From Synanceia verrucosa (Eukaryota > Chordata > Actinopteri > Perciformes > Synanceiidae): DNA of 64,000 nt. The position numbers and the translations under genes were made by a program. How positions within the stretch are numbered: position 1 is the first letter of the stretch; each line of letters starts with the position of its first letter. Positions 13,112 to 24,310 of the stretch are shown here, piece by piece. A model generated the notes under the pieces. The model was not told the DNA's origin. It did no database searches and saw only the letters and a program-made list of their open reading frames with translations. The stretch spans positions 20,149,119 through 20,213,118 of the forward strand of contig CM056550.1 of assembly GCA_029721515.1 (NCBI GenBank), in the 5' to 3' direction.

Positions 13112-13837
13112 CCTCAAGGCAAGGAAGGCCAGTGACATCAAGTGTATTCAATTCACAAGAAGGCATGTCGAGGAAATTTGAGTCCCACTTTTGGGAAGAA
13201 GTCGCTGTTGCTTGAATAACAGCGAGTGCTATCTTTGCCTGGAACTTCATTAACTGAAGGCTGGAAATAACAAAGCAGAGTTCCTACATCGTATGGAAAA
13301 GATACATTAGAACAGACGACCTGAAATTAAAATGGATAACTTTTTTTTTGTATAAAACAAACCAAACTCTAAAGGCATGGGGAGAGTAATAAACATCATA
13401 ATAAGAGCGCAAATAACCGCAAAAATACACACATACTGCCTGTGTACTTCTTGAATAAATACATTTCAAAAATACATCTATTTTTTAATCTTATCATATT
13501 TTTTTTGCTAGAAAAATGTTTCAAATTGGAAAGCAGCTATGTTTGTTTAAAATATGGCATCGAATCGCTCGGTTATCACCGAGTGATTTCACTCATCTTC
13601 TTAAAGAAGCACTGCATTCAACATTTCTGTCACAGCCAAAAAAAGAAGCTTCAGATAGTGCAGGGAGATATGACGCAAATCCTTCAACAACTCAAGGAGA
13701 AAACATCGCCATGATTGTGGATTAGAGGCAGCTCTGATGAGGAGAGACGGAACTGTGAAATATTGCATATCACAAAGGAGACTGGGCTTCCAGCCACATA
13801 TTGCTTCGGGTTAGTGCCGAGGACGGAGCACTCTGCT
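13111..13837. other. Downstream flank, no feature seen
   Basis: No supported gene. It could contain distal 3' UTR of the sulfotransferase gene if polyadenylation lies beyond 13838. Confidence 0.35.
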
Positions 13838-14370
13838 TGGGAGAAAAATATACAAAGAATAAAGTCATAATATTTTGAGAAAAAAATTGTAATATTTCAA
13901 GAATAAAATCACAATATTTTGAAAATTCTTCACTCTAACATTTTGGTTGTTATATTCAAAAATATATTATATTATTTTATGATATATATTTATATTTTGA
14001 GAGCTGTGCCGTAAATTTTAAACAAACAAAATCATACATTATTATTATTAAAATACTGGAAACCTGTGTGATGTTCTGAGAATAAAGTTAGAATTTTAAG
14101 TGTGTTAATTTTTAGGTTTCAACAACACACATAAATCACCACTAGATTAGATAATATGTGGATATTTTAGCATCGCTGGCTCTCCATAAATATTATAAAT
14201 GTTTTCGCTTGCAAAAAATGTGATAATACAAAAGATATTTGGTTATTCGCGAACTATTCTACTTATTTTTAATATTTTTTATTTAATTTTTTGCAAAATT
14301 AGACTTGTTTTGTAACATTATGACTTTTCTTGAAATATTACGACTATATTCTCTATCTGTTCTCTCCCTA
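13838..14370. mobile_element. TIR-type repeat in the presumed 3' UTR
   Basis: The left arm (from GGGAGAAAAATATAC through AGAATAAAGTCATAATATTT) recurs in reverse on the right (ATATTACGACTATATTCTC to CTCTCCC). This gives imperfect inverted arms of about 70 bp around an AT-rich centre. The phrase GAATAAAGTCATAATATTT is typical of repeats I know from fish. It lies within about 50 bp of the stop codon at 14416. Confidence 0.55.
14278..14283 (-). promoter_or_regulatory. Candidate polyadenylation signal AATAAA
   Basis: The first AATAAA on the minus strand that I found after the stop codon, 133 bp downstream. It lies inside an AT-rich repeat and I see no clear GU-rich element after it, so it may not be the one used. 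Confidence 0.3.
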
Positions 14371-14415
14371 GTGCCCCTGGTGCTCTGTTACAGTATTTCT
14401 GTGAGGGAAACACAT

Positions 14416-15037
14416 TCAGTCATCCCAGCCAAAAAAGCGTCCTGTCATCTGGTAGAACTTCATGTTGAAGGGCCTGTAGAAGTCCCGTAGCCTCTGCACC
14501 ACCTCAGGGTCAATGTTGGGATGGGTCCGCCCTTTGGTTTTGCCCAGGCAGTGGGGCTTGCTGCTGCCCTCTGCCTTCTTGAGGCACGGGAAACCCTTGG
14601 TCTGGTTGAAGTAAAAGTGTTTGTCTGTGATGATCCTCTTGAGCCCCAGGAAGTCCTGAACTCGGCCCAGCTCTCCGGCCGGGTCGCTGATGAGCCGCTC
14701 GCCGCTCACAAACAGGATCTGCTCCATGGGGAAGTACTGCAGCCAGTTGTCCAGGTGCTTGGCGTAGATGCCGATCTGGATGGCGCTCCATGACGTGTCG
14801 ATGAGCCCCGTAGTCCTGTTTTTGAAGGTGAGGCTCTCGAACGAGGGAATGTCGGGCTTCTTGGACAGTGTCTGTGTGTAGTCCGAGATGGCCCTGGTGA
14901 CGGGGTCCCTCACCACCACGATCAGCTTGGTGTCCCGGGACATGGCGGAGATCCTGGCTGGAGCCTCTCTGGTCACAAAGTAGCTGGGGGTTTTCTCCAT
15001 GGTGATCTGGCCCTCCAGGGTCTTGGGCATCAGCTCT
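14416..15037 (-). CDS. hs3st3b1-like: Heparan sulfate 3-O-sulfotransferase 3-like, exon 2
   Basis: Codes residues 181-387 of the predicted 387-residue enzyme, which transfers sulfate from PAPS to the 3-OH of glucosamine in heparan sulfate in the Golgi. The acceptor is TTTGCAG at 15044-15038. The split codon AG|A gives Arg181 and reading continues ELMPKTLEGQITMEKTPSYF. Visible motifs are EKTPSYF (195-201), the 3'-phosphate loop VVVRDPVTRAISDY (221-234), possible N-glycosylation sites N254 and N325, FYFNQTKGFPCL and the paired Cys332/Cys344 expected to form the family disulfide. It ends ...FGWDD and a TGA at 14418-14416. The motif set is complete and no lesion is seen. The sequence is closer, from memory, to HS3ST3A1/B1 than to HS3ST2 or HS3ST4. 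The paralogue letter cannot be fixed here. One upstream extension and a second open frame over this region are not real. Confidence 0.97.
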
Positions 15038-15753
15038 CTGCAAAGAGAGAAACAGAAAAAGGAAGTGAGATATTTGTTTGACCTGCTCTCCTGACTGAGC
15101 AACTGTCACAGCTGTACGGCCGCTCTTATTACAATAAACATGACAACCGGACGAACTCAGGCTATGTCATCAAAAACTTTGAATCCAATCAATCAAGAAT
15201 AACAGAGGAAGCACTTTGTTTATTTGATCTCTATCAGGTGTTTTTTGCTTCAAGCTCAATTAGCTGTCAGGAGGTGTGAGCGCGCCGTGCTCTTTATGTT
15301 GAGGACGTTCTTGTGCTCACATGCTCCTTAACGCTGCCTGAAGGCTGATGAAATGAAGAAGGGGACTCCCCTGTGTCCATTTTGAAAAAGGCGTATTCTT
15401 CACTCTCATATGGCGCCTAAAGAAGAGCGTCAATCTCTATACCCGTGCTCTGCTAGTGCTGCTTATAAAATATTGATATTTGAGCTGAAAAGCCTTCCTG
15501 ATCATCTTCCTGTCTTTAGCTTGTTGCAACAAATGGTGGAAGGAACAGATGTTCTTGTGGTTTAACATTTCATTTATCGTAGGTGTTAAGGACACCTTCA
15601 CACACACTAAGTATAATCATAGACTGGAATTTTACATCAGAGATGCAACAACTAATCGATTAATTGTCAACGACTAAAATAATCGGCAAAGATTTTTGAT
15701 TAACTGGTTTGAGTAAATTTTGAAAGAAAAAAAAATTCTGTGATTCTAGCTTC

Positions 15754-16300
15754 TTAACTCTTTGAGTGCCAGCCGAGTGCCTTGTATTTCAAGACCCACA
15801 GAATATTTTGTACTATGACACAGAATAGCTCAAATAAAAAAATAATAAATAAAGAATAAAAATAAAGAAGAGACTCTCTATTTCATCATGAAAAAAAAAT
15901 GTTTTTTCCTTGTTCCATTCTTGTTTTATCAGAGGTAGAGGACACTTTCACCTAAATCACCACTTTTTGTCCAGTATCTGTTATTTTTCCTCTCTAATCT
16001 CGATCGTCTCCACTTCCTGTTTTGATCTCTGTGGTGTATACTGTCTCTTTATGCTCTGACTACATCTACATTACATGAGACCGCGATCAGCGACCCGCTG
16101 CTGAAAAAACTTTCATGTATAAATATGTCAATGGCACTCAAAGAGTTAATGAGGTTTTATTGTCATAGCAGCAATACAAGAAATGTTGGTATGCACGGAC
16201 AACAAGTCCAATGATAAAAATATACACATAAAATATTATCACGTCGATGGCACTCAAGCGTCGGATTTTAAAGGACGTTAAATGGCACTCTAAGAGTTAA
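15754..16300 (+). mobile_element. piggyBac-like MITE with duplicated right end
   Basis: A copy with TTAA at 15754-15757 and a first right end TGGCACTCAAAGAG plus TTAA at 16146-16149. After a roughly 90-bp unrelated stretch, a second right-end piece (GTCGATGGCACTCAAGCG to CACTCTAAGAG) stops at TTAA 16297-16300. An AATAAA-rich expansion sits inside at 15835-15865. It is either one copy split by a retroelement tail or two pieces side by side. Confidence 0.75.
16150..16240 (-). mobile_element. Retroelement 3' tail inserted next to a TTAA
   Basis: The reverse complement reads GTCCGTGCATACCAACATTT, then CAATAAAACCTC. This matches the tail at 12290-12362. It sits exactly after the TTAA at 16146-16149, between two right ends of the piggyBac-like family. 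Confidence 0.55.
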
Positions 16301-16466
16301 ATGTGAATATTTACTCCTCTGTGACAGTAAACTGAATAATACTTTGAGCGACTGATTGACCTTTTTCACCATTTTCTTACATTTTATAGACCAACCAACT
16401 AATCGATTAATTGAGAAACTAATCATCAGATTACTGGACAATGAAAACAATCATTAGCTGCAGCTC

Positions 16467-16880
16467 AATTTTAAACAACAGCGGTAAAGTTCAAGACGTA
16501 TTTGACAACATGTCCTCATATGTACAAAAAAAAAGATAGGAAAGCAGCTAATCCGTCTCTCTCTCTGCTTTCCTTCAGGACACTGACCTTAAGCAAAGTG
16601 GGTAAAAGCAGCCCATGAATGATTAACGCTCCTTCCTCTGCCATTTAGAGCCTCAGCAGAATACAGCTTTAAAATTCACCAAAGTACAGAATGCAGCCGT
16701 TAATTATTCATCTGCTTGGCTGGTGCTGCTTAAAAAGTGGCCCGGGCCGCTCCCAGGGTGGACGCCGTCCGCCACCCAGTGACCCTGGAGACCCTGAAGG
16801 GGTCTTTCTCTGTGTGATGCTGTTGTCTTAGTTAAAATAACCATCGAAAGCAAAAATCATTCATATCATTATATTAAAAT
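16467..16880. other. Intronic DNA, no feature seen
   Basis: No recognised repeat. A GC-rich patch at 16738-16800 may be unique sequence. Confidence 0.4.
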
Positions 16881-16993
16881 CTAGGGGTGGGTACTGGAAT
16901 GGACTTCACGATACGATGCGTATCGCAATATATTGTGATATTCTCCATAGATCACTGAGAAAAAAATGCAGCTTAAAATACAAGTTGTATATA

Positions 16994-17052
<59 letters not shown>

Positions 17053-17313
17053 CTACTTACATACAGTATGTACATATATGTATATATCTATACATATTTA
17101 TCGATGTACATATATTTACATATACATATATACATACATATACTGAGCCACAAAAGAATTCAAAAGATTCAATTTATTGTCATGTTTTTGACATGTTTTG
17201 GGGATGGTGGGGGGTGGACTTAAATTAAATTAAAGAGAAATTAAAAATCAATATTAAATCAGAAAAAAAAATATTGCGATATATTGCCATATCAATATTT
17301 TTGCCCACCCCTA
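16881..17313. mobile_element. hAT-like MITE containing a (TA)n tract
   Basis: Inverted ends are CTAGGGGTGGGTACT on the left and, on the reverse strand, TAGGGGTGGGCAAAAATATT on the right. This is a widespread fish transposon terminus. ATATTGCGATATATTGCCAT lies near the right end, and a piece of the same family recurs at 29775-29832. No target duplication was recognised. Confidence 0.65.
16987..17144 (+). repeat. (TA)n microsatellite and AT-rich flank
   Basis: Pure TA from about 16996 to 17046, followed by degenerate TATATG/TACATA repeats. Predicted Ile/Tyr-rich frames are artefacts. Confidence 0.95.
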
Positions 17314-18841
17314 ACAAACAAACAACCACCAGAACGTCAACTACAATAGCCGTGTTGTCTTTCATGTATTGACATGGAATAGTATGGAAATGTAAAAATC
17401 TTCAGGTCAAAGGTCAAAGTCACACTCAAAGCAGCTTTACTGGCATCAAAGTTAAAAAAAAAAGTCTTGTCAAAGCATCAAAATGCACTATAATATTCAT
17501 ATCATTACTACTAAAAGGCTTCATCACTTCAATGTTACGAGTGTCAAACTTTTTCACTTCCGATATTATACCAATATTATAGTATTGGCCAATACTGATA
17601 TTAATCCGATATGATATCAGCACTAATCATGCAGACTTTTATTACTTATTTTGTAGTATGGGATGTAAGAAAAGGCTTTATCAAATGCTATTACTCAAAC
17701 AGGGAAGAATAGTCAGCAACAGTAGGTATGAGAAAAACTGACCCATTTATTATTAATCAATGGGTTACATCAATTTTAACCTTAAACAGAAGAATATTGA
17801 ATAAAATTGAATATAATAAATAGAAAATAATAATAGAAGACCATGAAAAACATGAGATTTTAGATGAAGACTGATAAAAACTAACATCGGGACCTAATGT
17901 TCATGTGTCAAGTGATGCTTTTGAGTGGTTGGTTCTCCTTCCCCCAGTCAACGCTCAAACACTTTTAAAGGACAAACATGGAACAAAATCCAGCAAAGAT
18001 GAGTTATGACCATAAAGCCATGTCAGAGGAGGAATGCTGAGGTGACAGCACAAGTGTATCTTTGCCTTTCTTCCTTGCGGCGCTAAAACAGCTGCCGGTG
18101 AAGTGAAACCGATCTAAAAGCCATAAGTCAATACCTTCAGGCCAATGTCAAAACACATCCGTGCTACGTGGCTGAGTGCATCACGAGGTCAGCAGGAAGT
18201 GGTCGATAATAGCAAGAGCCGCAACACGGCTGCACCGATGTCTCAACGTCCGCCTGCGACATTGACCATCTCTTGACCTCCAGTCCTCTCAGTATCCACG
18301 ACCTCTCCTTAAGCTGTGTGAAGAGCAGCGTGGACAAGGCTCCTTTCCTCTCACATTAGCTCTGCTCCATTGCCTCAAAGTCCAGAGCGACGCTGGATGA
18401 CGGCGCTTTAAAACAACCCCAGTGCCACCTGGGACTGCGACGCCTGCTGAGCTGACAAGCCGGTATTAAAGACGAGGGGTTCCCAGACGCCGGTGTGCAG
18501 GTTGTCTTTCGGACAACTTTGGCAACATGCTGATTTTTGATCCACTTGACTTCTGAAACAGGCCGTACAGTAGAACAACTTTCTGATGCAAAAGAGAACA
18601 TTATTGTTTTATGAAAAAGAAATGAGCCCGTACTAAAGGAAGCATCCATATTTGATGATGTGCGCCAAGCTCCTTCTGTGGTTCAGTAGATGCACTCATG
18701 GCAGCGGCGTGCCGGTGCAAGGCACTCTGGGGATTTTCAGGGTCAGTGAGGTATAGTGTGCAACATGAAGACAGCCATGTTGGGAAATCCAAGTATCATA
18801 GGTCACAAAAGCAAAAGTCCAGGTTGATGTACATTTAATAG
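17314..18841. other. Intronic DNA with one transposon-like fragment
   Basis: At 17555-17640 the phrases TTGGCCAATACTGATATTAA and CCGATATGATATCAG look like a hAT-type fragment. The rest (17641-18841) shows no gene or repeat I recognise. Confidence 0.4.
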
Positions 18842-19203
18842 TTACCTCCACCAAGGAGATTATGTTTTCACTGGGGTTTGTTTGTTTATTTGTATGTTTG
18901 ATGGTTTGCAAAATAACTCAAAATGTTATGGATTGATTTTGACAAAATTTTCAGGGTTGGTCAGGAGTGGCCTAACTTAAAACTGATTAAATTTTGGTGG
19001 TGATCGGATCTGATTCAACGTCACCACCAAAAATGAATCAGTTTTACGTTAGGCCATTTCCGGCCAATCCTGGAAATTTCATCAAAATTCGATAACTTTG
19101 AGTTATTTTGCAAACCAACAAACATACAAATAAACAAAAAAAAAACAAAAAACAAAACAAACAGGCCCCGGTGAAAACATAACCTCCTTGGCAGCGGGGG
19201 TAA
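18842..19203. repeat. Palindromic repeat C, copy 1
   Basis: A long imperfect palindrome. Left: TTACCTCCACCAAGGAGATT, CACTGGGGTTTGTTTG, TTTGCAAAATAACTCAAA. Right: the inverse (TGAGTTATTTTGCAAACC, GCCCCGGTGAAAACATAACC, then GGGGGTAA). A shorter copy is at 63171-63371. The ends and fold resemble foldback or MITE-like repeats found widely in animals. No family name is assigned. Confidence 0.75.
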
Positions 19204-19205
19204 CT

Positions 19206-19618
19206 TTAAACTCTTTGAATACCAAAGACATATTTGTACGTCTTTTTTAAAATCCAATGCTTGAGTGCCATAGACGTATATGTACGGGAGATGTAGTCAG
19301 AGCATAAAGAGACAGTATACACCACAGAGATCAAAACAGGAAGTGGAGACGATCGAGATTAGAGAGCAAAACTGAATCTGGACAAAAAGTGTTGATTTTG
19401 GTGAAAGTGTCCTCTACTCTACCTCTGATAAAACAAGAATGGAACAAGGTAAAAATCATCATGAAATAGAGAGTCTCTTCTTTCATTTGAGCATATCAGT
19501 GTTTTCAGAGACATAGTACAAAATATTCTGTGGGTCTTGAAATATGACTCAAAATGGGAACAAACGCTGGAACAAGACACGTTCTGCTTTATAAAATGGC
19601 TGGCACTCAACGAGTTAA
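19206..19618 (-). mobile_element. piggyBac-like MITE
   Basis: TTAA at 19206-19209 and 19615-19618, with ends CTCTTTGAATACCA and TGGCACTCAACGAG. Internally it lacks the block around the CCTGTGAGTAAT motif present in full copies. It directly abuts palindromic repeat C. Confidence 0.85.
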
Positions 19619-22013
19619 TGGACATGACTTTTTTTATTACTGATTAATTGTTTGAACGAGTTATCCACCAATTTAGCGCTGAACCAGTGATATTAACCTT
19701 TTTCATTCCACATATTCTCCTTCTTTTTAGAGTCAGGTGTGTTCGGTTATTAAAGGCTAATGGAGCTTCCAGCCTCTCGCCTCAGGCAGAAATTTTTCAA
19801 GAACTTCTTCAATAAAAAAAGTGTGAAAAAATGCTCCTCACAAGTTGTTGATGACAACTTCAGCTTGTTCATTTTGTCCAACAAAACAACAAAACTTATT
19901 TCATCTAAAAGAAGCAAATTCAAGGTTGACTTGTTCCTAACAATCTAACTCAGGTCTCATCAGGTTTCTGGGTAATTATCCTCTCTTTTGGATCAGGTCT
20001 CATTGTTCATAAATAAGAAATTAATGCTGCAGTCAGTGAAGTTTTTGGAAAAAGCTTTGGATTGGTTCCAACATTTTGGGACCTATGAGGACCTCTAAAG
20101 TGTTGTAAATACTTCTGTACTTTTGACAGAAACATGCTGAAATGTTTGACACATTATCTGTTGCTAATGCTCACCAATGTTAAAGAAGTAAAGAAGGTCA
20201 ACTCGTAAGTTTCAGTTGGGCGAAGGAGCAAGAAACCCTTTTTACAGATTTACAGTAAGTGAACCACTCTGGGCTGTTTCTTTCCATTCTGCAGCAGAAG
20301 CATGCAGCGCTCCCTAATGAAACTTTATTGGCAGGGTAGGTGATGTAACAGATGACAGACCGTCCAAGCGCTTGATATTCGCTGCAGCTCCACATCCTGC
20401 TTTGATGTCTTCATCGTGCTGCTAAAATACGACTCCCTGAGCACGCCGAGGCATGAAACGCAGGCAGCGGGATCCACTCATGAAACAAGACGCAGACCCA
20501 GAACTGAAATAAGAAACACGGCACATGAACCCAGACCTCCCTTTAAATCAAACCCTCTGCTTTGACATGCGTTTATGTGCTGGAGAGAGACAAGAAAAGC
20601 ACATTTAGGGTGAAGTTCAGAGCAAACAGCTTGTTTACATGACAGGATGTGACACGTGGTGTAATCGTACGTCGTTCCTGTCATATGGAAATAACTGTTC
20701 CCCATTCAAAAAAACAAATCCAACGCACACATCGATGTGCAGCACATCACTCAATGCGTCCTTTGTTGGCTCGTCCATAAAGCAACCACTTCAGAATAAA
20801 GGGCCTGACGCGTCGCTGCTTTTGTTTCCCTGCTGAACGACTTTTACTCAACTCCACACTCGTATACAGGCTGTGACTCATGTCTGCCTGTTACATAAAT
20901 AGAAAAAAAGCCAATTTACTGTAAATTGGGCGCACACATAATATGACAACATGACATGAATTAGGGAGTAAAAAAAACGAACGAGTGATCAGCTCTGAAT
21001 GGCCCATTTCCTGGTCTTATCCCGGGCCTTTTCTATCAGGGAGCCTGGATCCAGGCCAATGTCTGGCAATCGACGGGAGTTGTAAAGACATTGAGGCAAG
21101 TGGGCATAAGTGCCGTCCACTTCTTCCCCCACAAGCCTTTGATTCATTTTTCCTCCTCCAGCAGGGAGCCCTGGCAGGCATAACTACACTCCCACAGTGT
21201 TCCCTTGCCACTAGCACCAGATAATCATCTTGTAATTGGCTCAATATTTCTGCTGTTTGCAGGCGAAGCAAAGGCCAGCGCCGCTCTCGCCGTCTTGGAC
21301 TCACCAGATATTTTCCAGGTCAGTGGATGCTGGCGGAGGTCAGAGAGGAAGGACGGGGGGTGATTTAGAGTAATGGCTGCTGTGCGGTGAGGTGAAAGCC
21401 CTCGCAGCTTTACGGCTCTGCAGCCTTGTGCAACGACAAAAACAACAAGCAATCACACACAGCACCGCTGCATGGAAAGACATACAGAGGGAAACATGTG
21501 ATGGTGTGTTTAATAGCTTAAATTACTCTGGGATTCACACGTTTGTATTAATCACCATCATCATCATCATCATCAGCTGTTTATAATGCAGGTGTGAGGT
21601 CAGTCTGAGTCCACCAGGATCATCAAACCTGGCCTTTTATTCCCCCTCTGCTGGATTCTCACCTTGGCCTGCACACCTGCACCTTACGGCTCTAAATCCT
21701 CCTGGACTTTTAGTTAAGTACTCCTCCAACACTGCTACACAGGGTTTTACCACACAGCTCAGTTTCCTGCTGTTGGGTGTTAAAAAACAAAATAAAATAA
21801 AAAAAATCAGGAAGAGGGTGCAGGATTTCATGTATCCATGTGATTTTTTTGTGTCAGTCATTAAAATCACTTGTTGCTTTTGATTTTAATGCTGCCTTTC
21901 CATCATGCATAGGAATCCCTTTTTTTAAGGAAAAACTCATATTTGACTTGTTTTTAGTCACTTTGATCACCCAAATCCTGCCTTCACTTTACTTAAATCT
22001 ATCGATGTAAAAT
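19619..22013. other. Intronic DNA, no gene or clear repeat
   Basis: A short (ATC)n run at 21553-21576 is the only simple repeat. Open frames at 20985-21304 on both strands overlap each other and match nothing I recognise. Confidence 0.45.
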
Positions 22014-22250
22014 GTGTTGATTTTGGTGAAAGTGTCCTCTACTCTACCTCTGATAAAACAAGAATGGAACAAGGTAAAAAACTTTTTTTTCATGATAAAA
22101 TAGAGTCTCTTCTTTCATTTGAGCTATTCAGTGTTTTCAGAGACATAGTACAAAATATTCTGTGGGTCTTGAAATATGACTCAAAATGGGTAAAAACGCT
22201 GGGACAAAACACTTTCTGTTTTATAAAACGGCTGGCACTCCCTGAGTTAA
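22014..22250 (-). mobile_element. piggyBac-like MITE, truncated
   Basis: Starts inside the family at the GATTTTGGTGAAAGTGTCC block and runs to the left end (GGCTGGCACTCCCTGAG) with TTAA at 22247-22250. The other half is missing. Confidence 0.8.
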
Positions 22251-23503
22251 TTCTATTTATTTAAGGTGGGCTCTTGGAATAAGAATCAGAGTGGTACATG
22301 GGAACTGAAGAGGGTAGGAAACAATTTTGAGAGACAAATTACAAGATAAGAGAGTCGTCTATTCTTGGACAACAACATGGGAGGACAGGGGTCCACTGTG
22401 TCCCTCTGGGAAATGGTTTTGATAAAGAATAAGCAGCAATCCTGCACGACACTGGGGACACATAAGATAACAACAGTGCGGATGAAAAACTTTAAAATGT
22501 CAGCGTTTTGTTCAGATTGACGACTGGGTGTGTTTCACATTAGGACGTGAGTGAGTTTCAAAAGCTTGCGGTGGTGGTTCTGTCTGGTGGGAGAGCAGGA
22601 AATTAGACTGCGAATGGAAAACTTGTTTAAAGTCAAACCTCAGTGTCATTAATAAAACAACTTTGTTAAAAACTTCCCTGTGATATTAAAAGACAGAGAC
22701 AAGTGGGGGAAGAGTGCCATTCTGGAAAAAGCAATAAAGGAAAGTTAATCTGCAACACCAGAGTAGAATGAGCAAAAGCTCCACAACGTTATATTGTCTT
22801 TTCTCATTTGTCACATCGGCTATTAACTGAAGAAAACACTCAACCTAAAGGTCTGAGAAATAGTCCTGGCCTGTTGCCATTGCAATTTATCTTGATAGAA
22901 ACTACTCTGTCTTTCATAAACACTCAAATATCAGTGTGGAAAAAAAAAATAATGAGACTGACGCTATTTGTTATGTGATTAGAAATCAGTTACAAGAGTA
23001 ATATTCTATCATACACTGCAGTAAAAACACTTTCTTTCATGAAGTATAAATAAATCTCCCGGCAGCCGGACACTCACATTGAGTTTTTCCTCTCTTTTTT
23101 TTTTCTTTCCATGCGATTCAGTAAAACATTTATAGAGTTAGCTTTGCAGTATGTTCTTATAAATTTATCAGCAGTGTTTTTAACAGAACGCTTCTTTTTT
23201 TTTCCTTCTGTGCTGCTGCTGAGTGTAAGTCCCCAGTTTATTGCATAAGGGTGGAAAAATAAGTTTATCTTTATGGCGACGTGCTTTGTGAATTATTCAG
23301 CCTCTCAGACCGCGGTGAGAGAGTGACCGAGGGAGGCTGCAGGAAGCTCCAGCCGTCTGAGGCCTTTTAGAGATCACTTCAACAGCCAGGCTGCACATCA
23401 GCAGAGAGGACATGAAGGTGAAGAGAGGCTAAGAAATACAGAGACGCCTAAAATAGAAAGAAATATCCTGTTTATGACTGACACTATATAGGAGCACATA
23501 CTG
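22251..23503. other. Intronic DNA, no feature seen
   Basis: No gene or repeat recognised. Short A and T runs only. Confidence 0.4.
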
Positions 23504-24087
23504 CAGGGTTCTTGCACCATTTTAAAAGTCAAATTTAATAATTTTTAAACCCATAAATATAATTTAAGACAAAAAAAATATCATAACAATTTCTTTGGTA
23601 GAAAATAGTCAATTTATTGTAGGGCCTGACCAATATGGAGATTTTGAGGCAATACTGATATTTGGAAGGATAAATATTTTTTTATTAATTTTTTTCAGCA
23701 CTTCAATTTCACAACTTTCAAGAACAAAGAAGTGAACTTTGTGAAACAAATCTCTGAATACTCTGTTTTCCTATTGGCAATGAACGCATTATCTGAAAAT
23801 TTAATACCTAAGGCAAATTTATGGTAAATTTAAGACAAAATTTACGCTATTTTTTCATTTTTTTCAGACATAAAAATTTAGGGGATGTTCATTTACCTGC
23901 TTGAGAGTTTCAACCGAACTCCGGTCTTCCTTGAAACTGTCAAGCAGATAAATGAACATCTCCTAAATTTTTTATGTCTGAAAAAACAAAAAAATAGCAT
24001 AAATTTATTCAAAAAGAAGACATCATGAACCTGATAAACCTAAATTTAAGACAATTTAAGACTTTTTAAGAAACCGCAAGAACCCTG
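23504..24087. mobile_element. 584-bp TIR transposon with internal hairpin
   Basis: Terminal inverted repeats of about 30 bp start CAGGGTTCTTGC on both strands and continue with TTTTAAAAGTC-like sequence. The CAGGG start suggests a hAT-type element, but no convincing 8-bp target duplication flanks it. The interior holds a hairpin (23838-24006) and a second transposon-like phrase (GGGCCTGACCAATATGG, 23620s). No transposase is coded. Confidence 0.7.
23838..24006. repeat. Long near-perfect inverted repeat
   Basis: Arms of about 75 bp (23838-23913 and 23931-24006) share, on opposite strands, CAGACATAAAAA, TTTAGG-GATGTTCATTTA and CTGCTTGA-AGTTTCAA. They flank a 17-bp loop. It is probably a MITE nested in the 584-bp element. 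Transcribed, it would form a long double-stranded RNA stem. Confidence 0.85.
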
Positions 24088-24310
24088 ATAATGCATAATT
24101 CTGACAAGACATTCTCCATCTTAGTTTGCGAATTAGGACTAGAAATAAAAGTAATGACCCACTGCAACTGCTTCATTACCCTTTGAGGGAAACATTTTAA
24201 TCAGGATTACAGGCGCAGGTTTGAACAGCTTGAAACGTGTGGTTGATGTAAACTGAAGCAAAAGAAAAACTACTTGGTTTGGTTTAGTAAAAGAAAACAT
24301 CCTGATCACT

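Larger units (their letters stand above)
15640..16466. mobile_element. hAT-like element interrupted by nested insertions
   Basis: The left end AGATGCAACAACTAATCGAT and the right end (reverse strand) GAGCTGCAGCTAATGATTG are diverged copies of the common vertebrate GGGCTGCAACTAACGATT hAT terminus. The piggyBac-like copy at 15754-16149 and further pieces lie between them, so this is the older element. No target duplication is clear. Confidence 0.6.

Noticed and set aside
15038..15102. Upstream extension of the exon 2 frame with its own ATG
   Set aside because: It lies beyond a good 3' splice acceptor (TTTGCAG) and has no match to the family, while the joined exons give a complete protein.
14510..15109. 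199-codon minus-strand frame overlapping exon 2
   Set aside because: It is the second frame of the real exon, with no family resemblance; its length comes from the GC-rich coding sequence.
23838..24006. microRNA precursor
   Set aside because: Arms are too long and too perfect for a typical pre-miRNA and the context is a transposon, so a MITE hairpin fits better.
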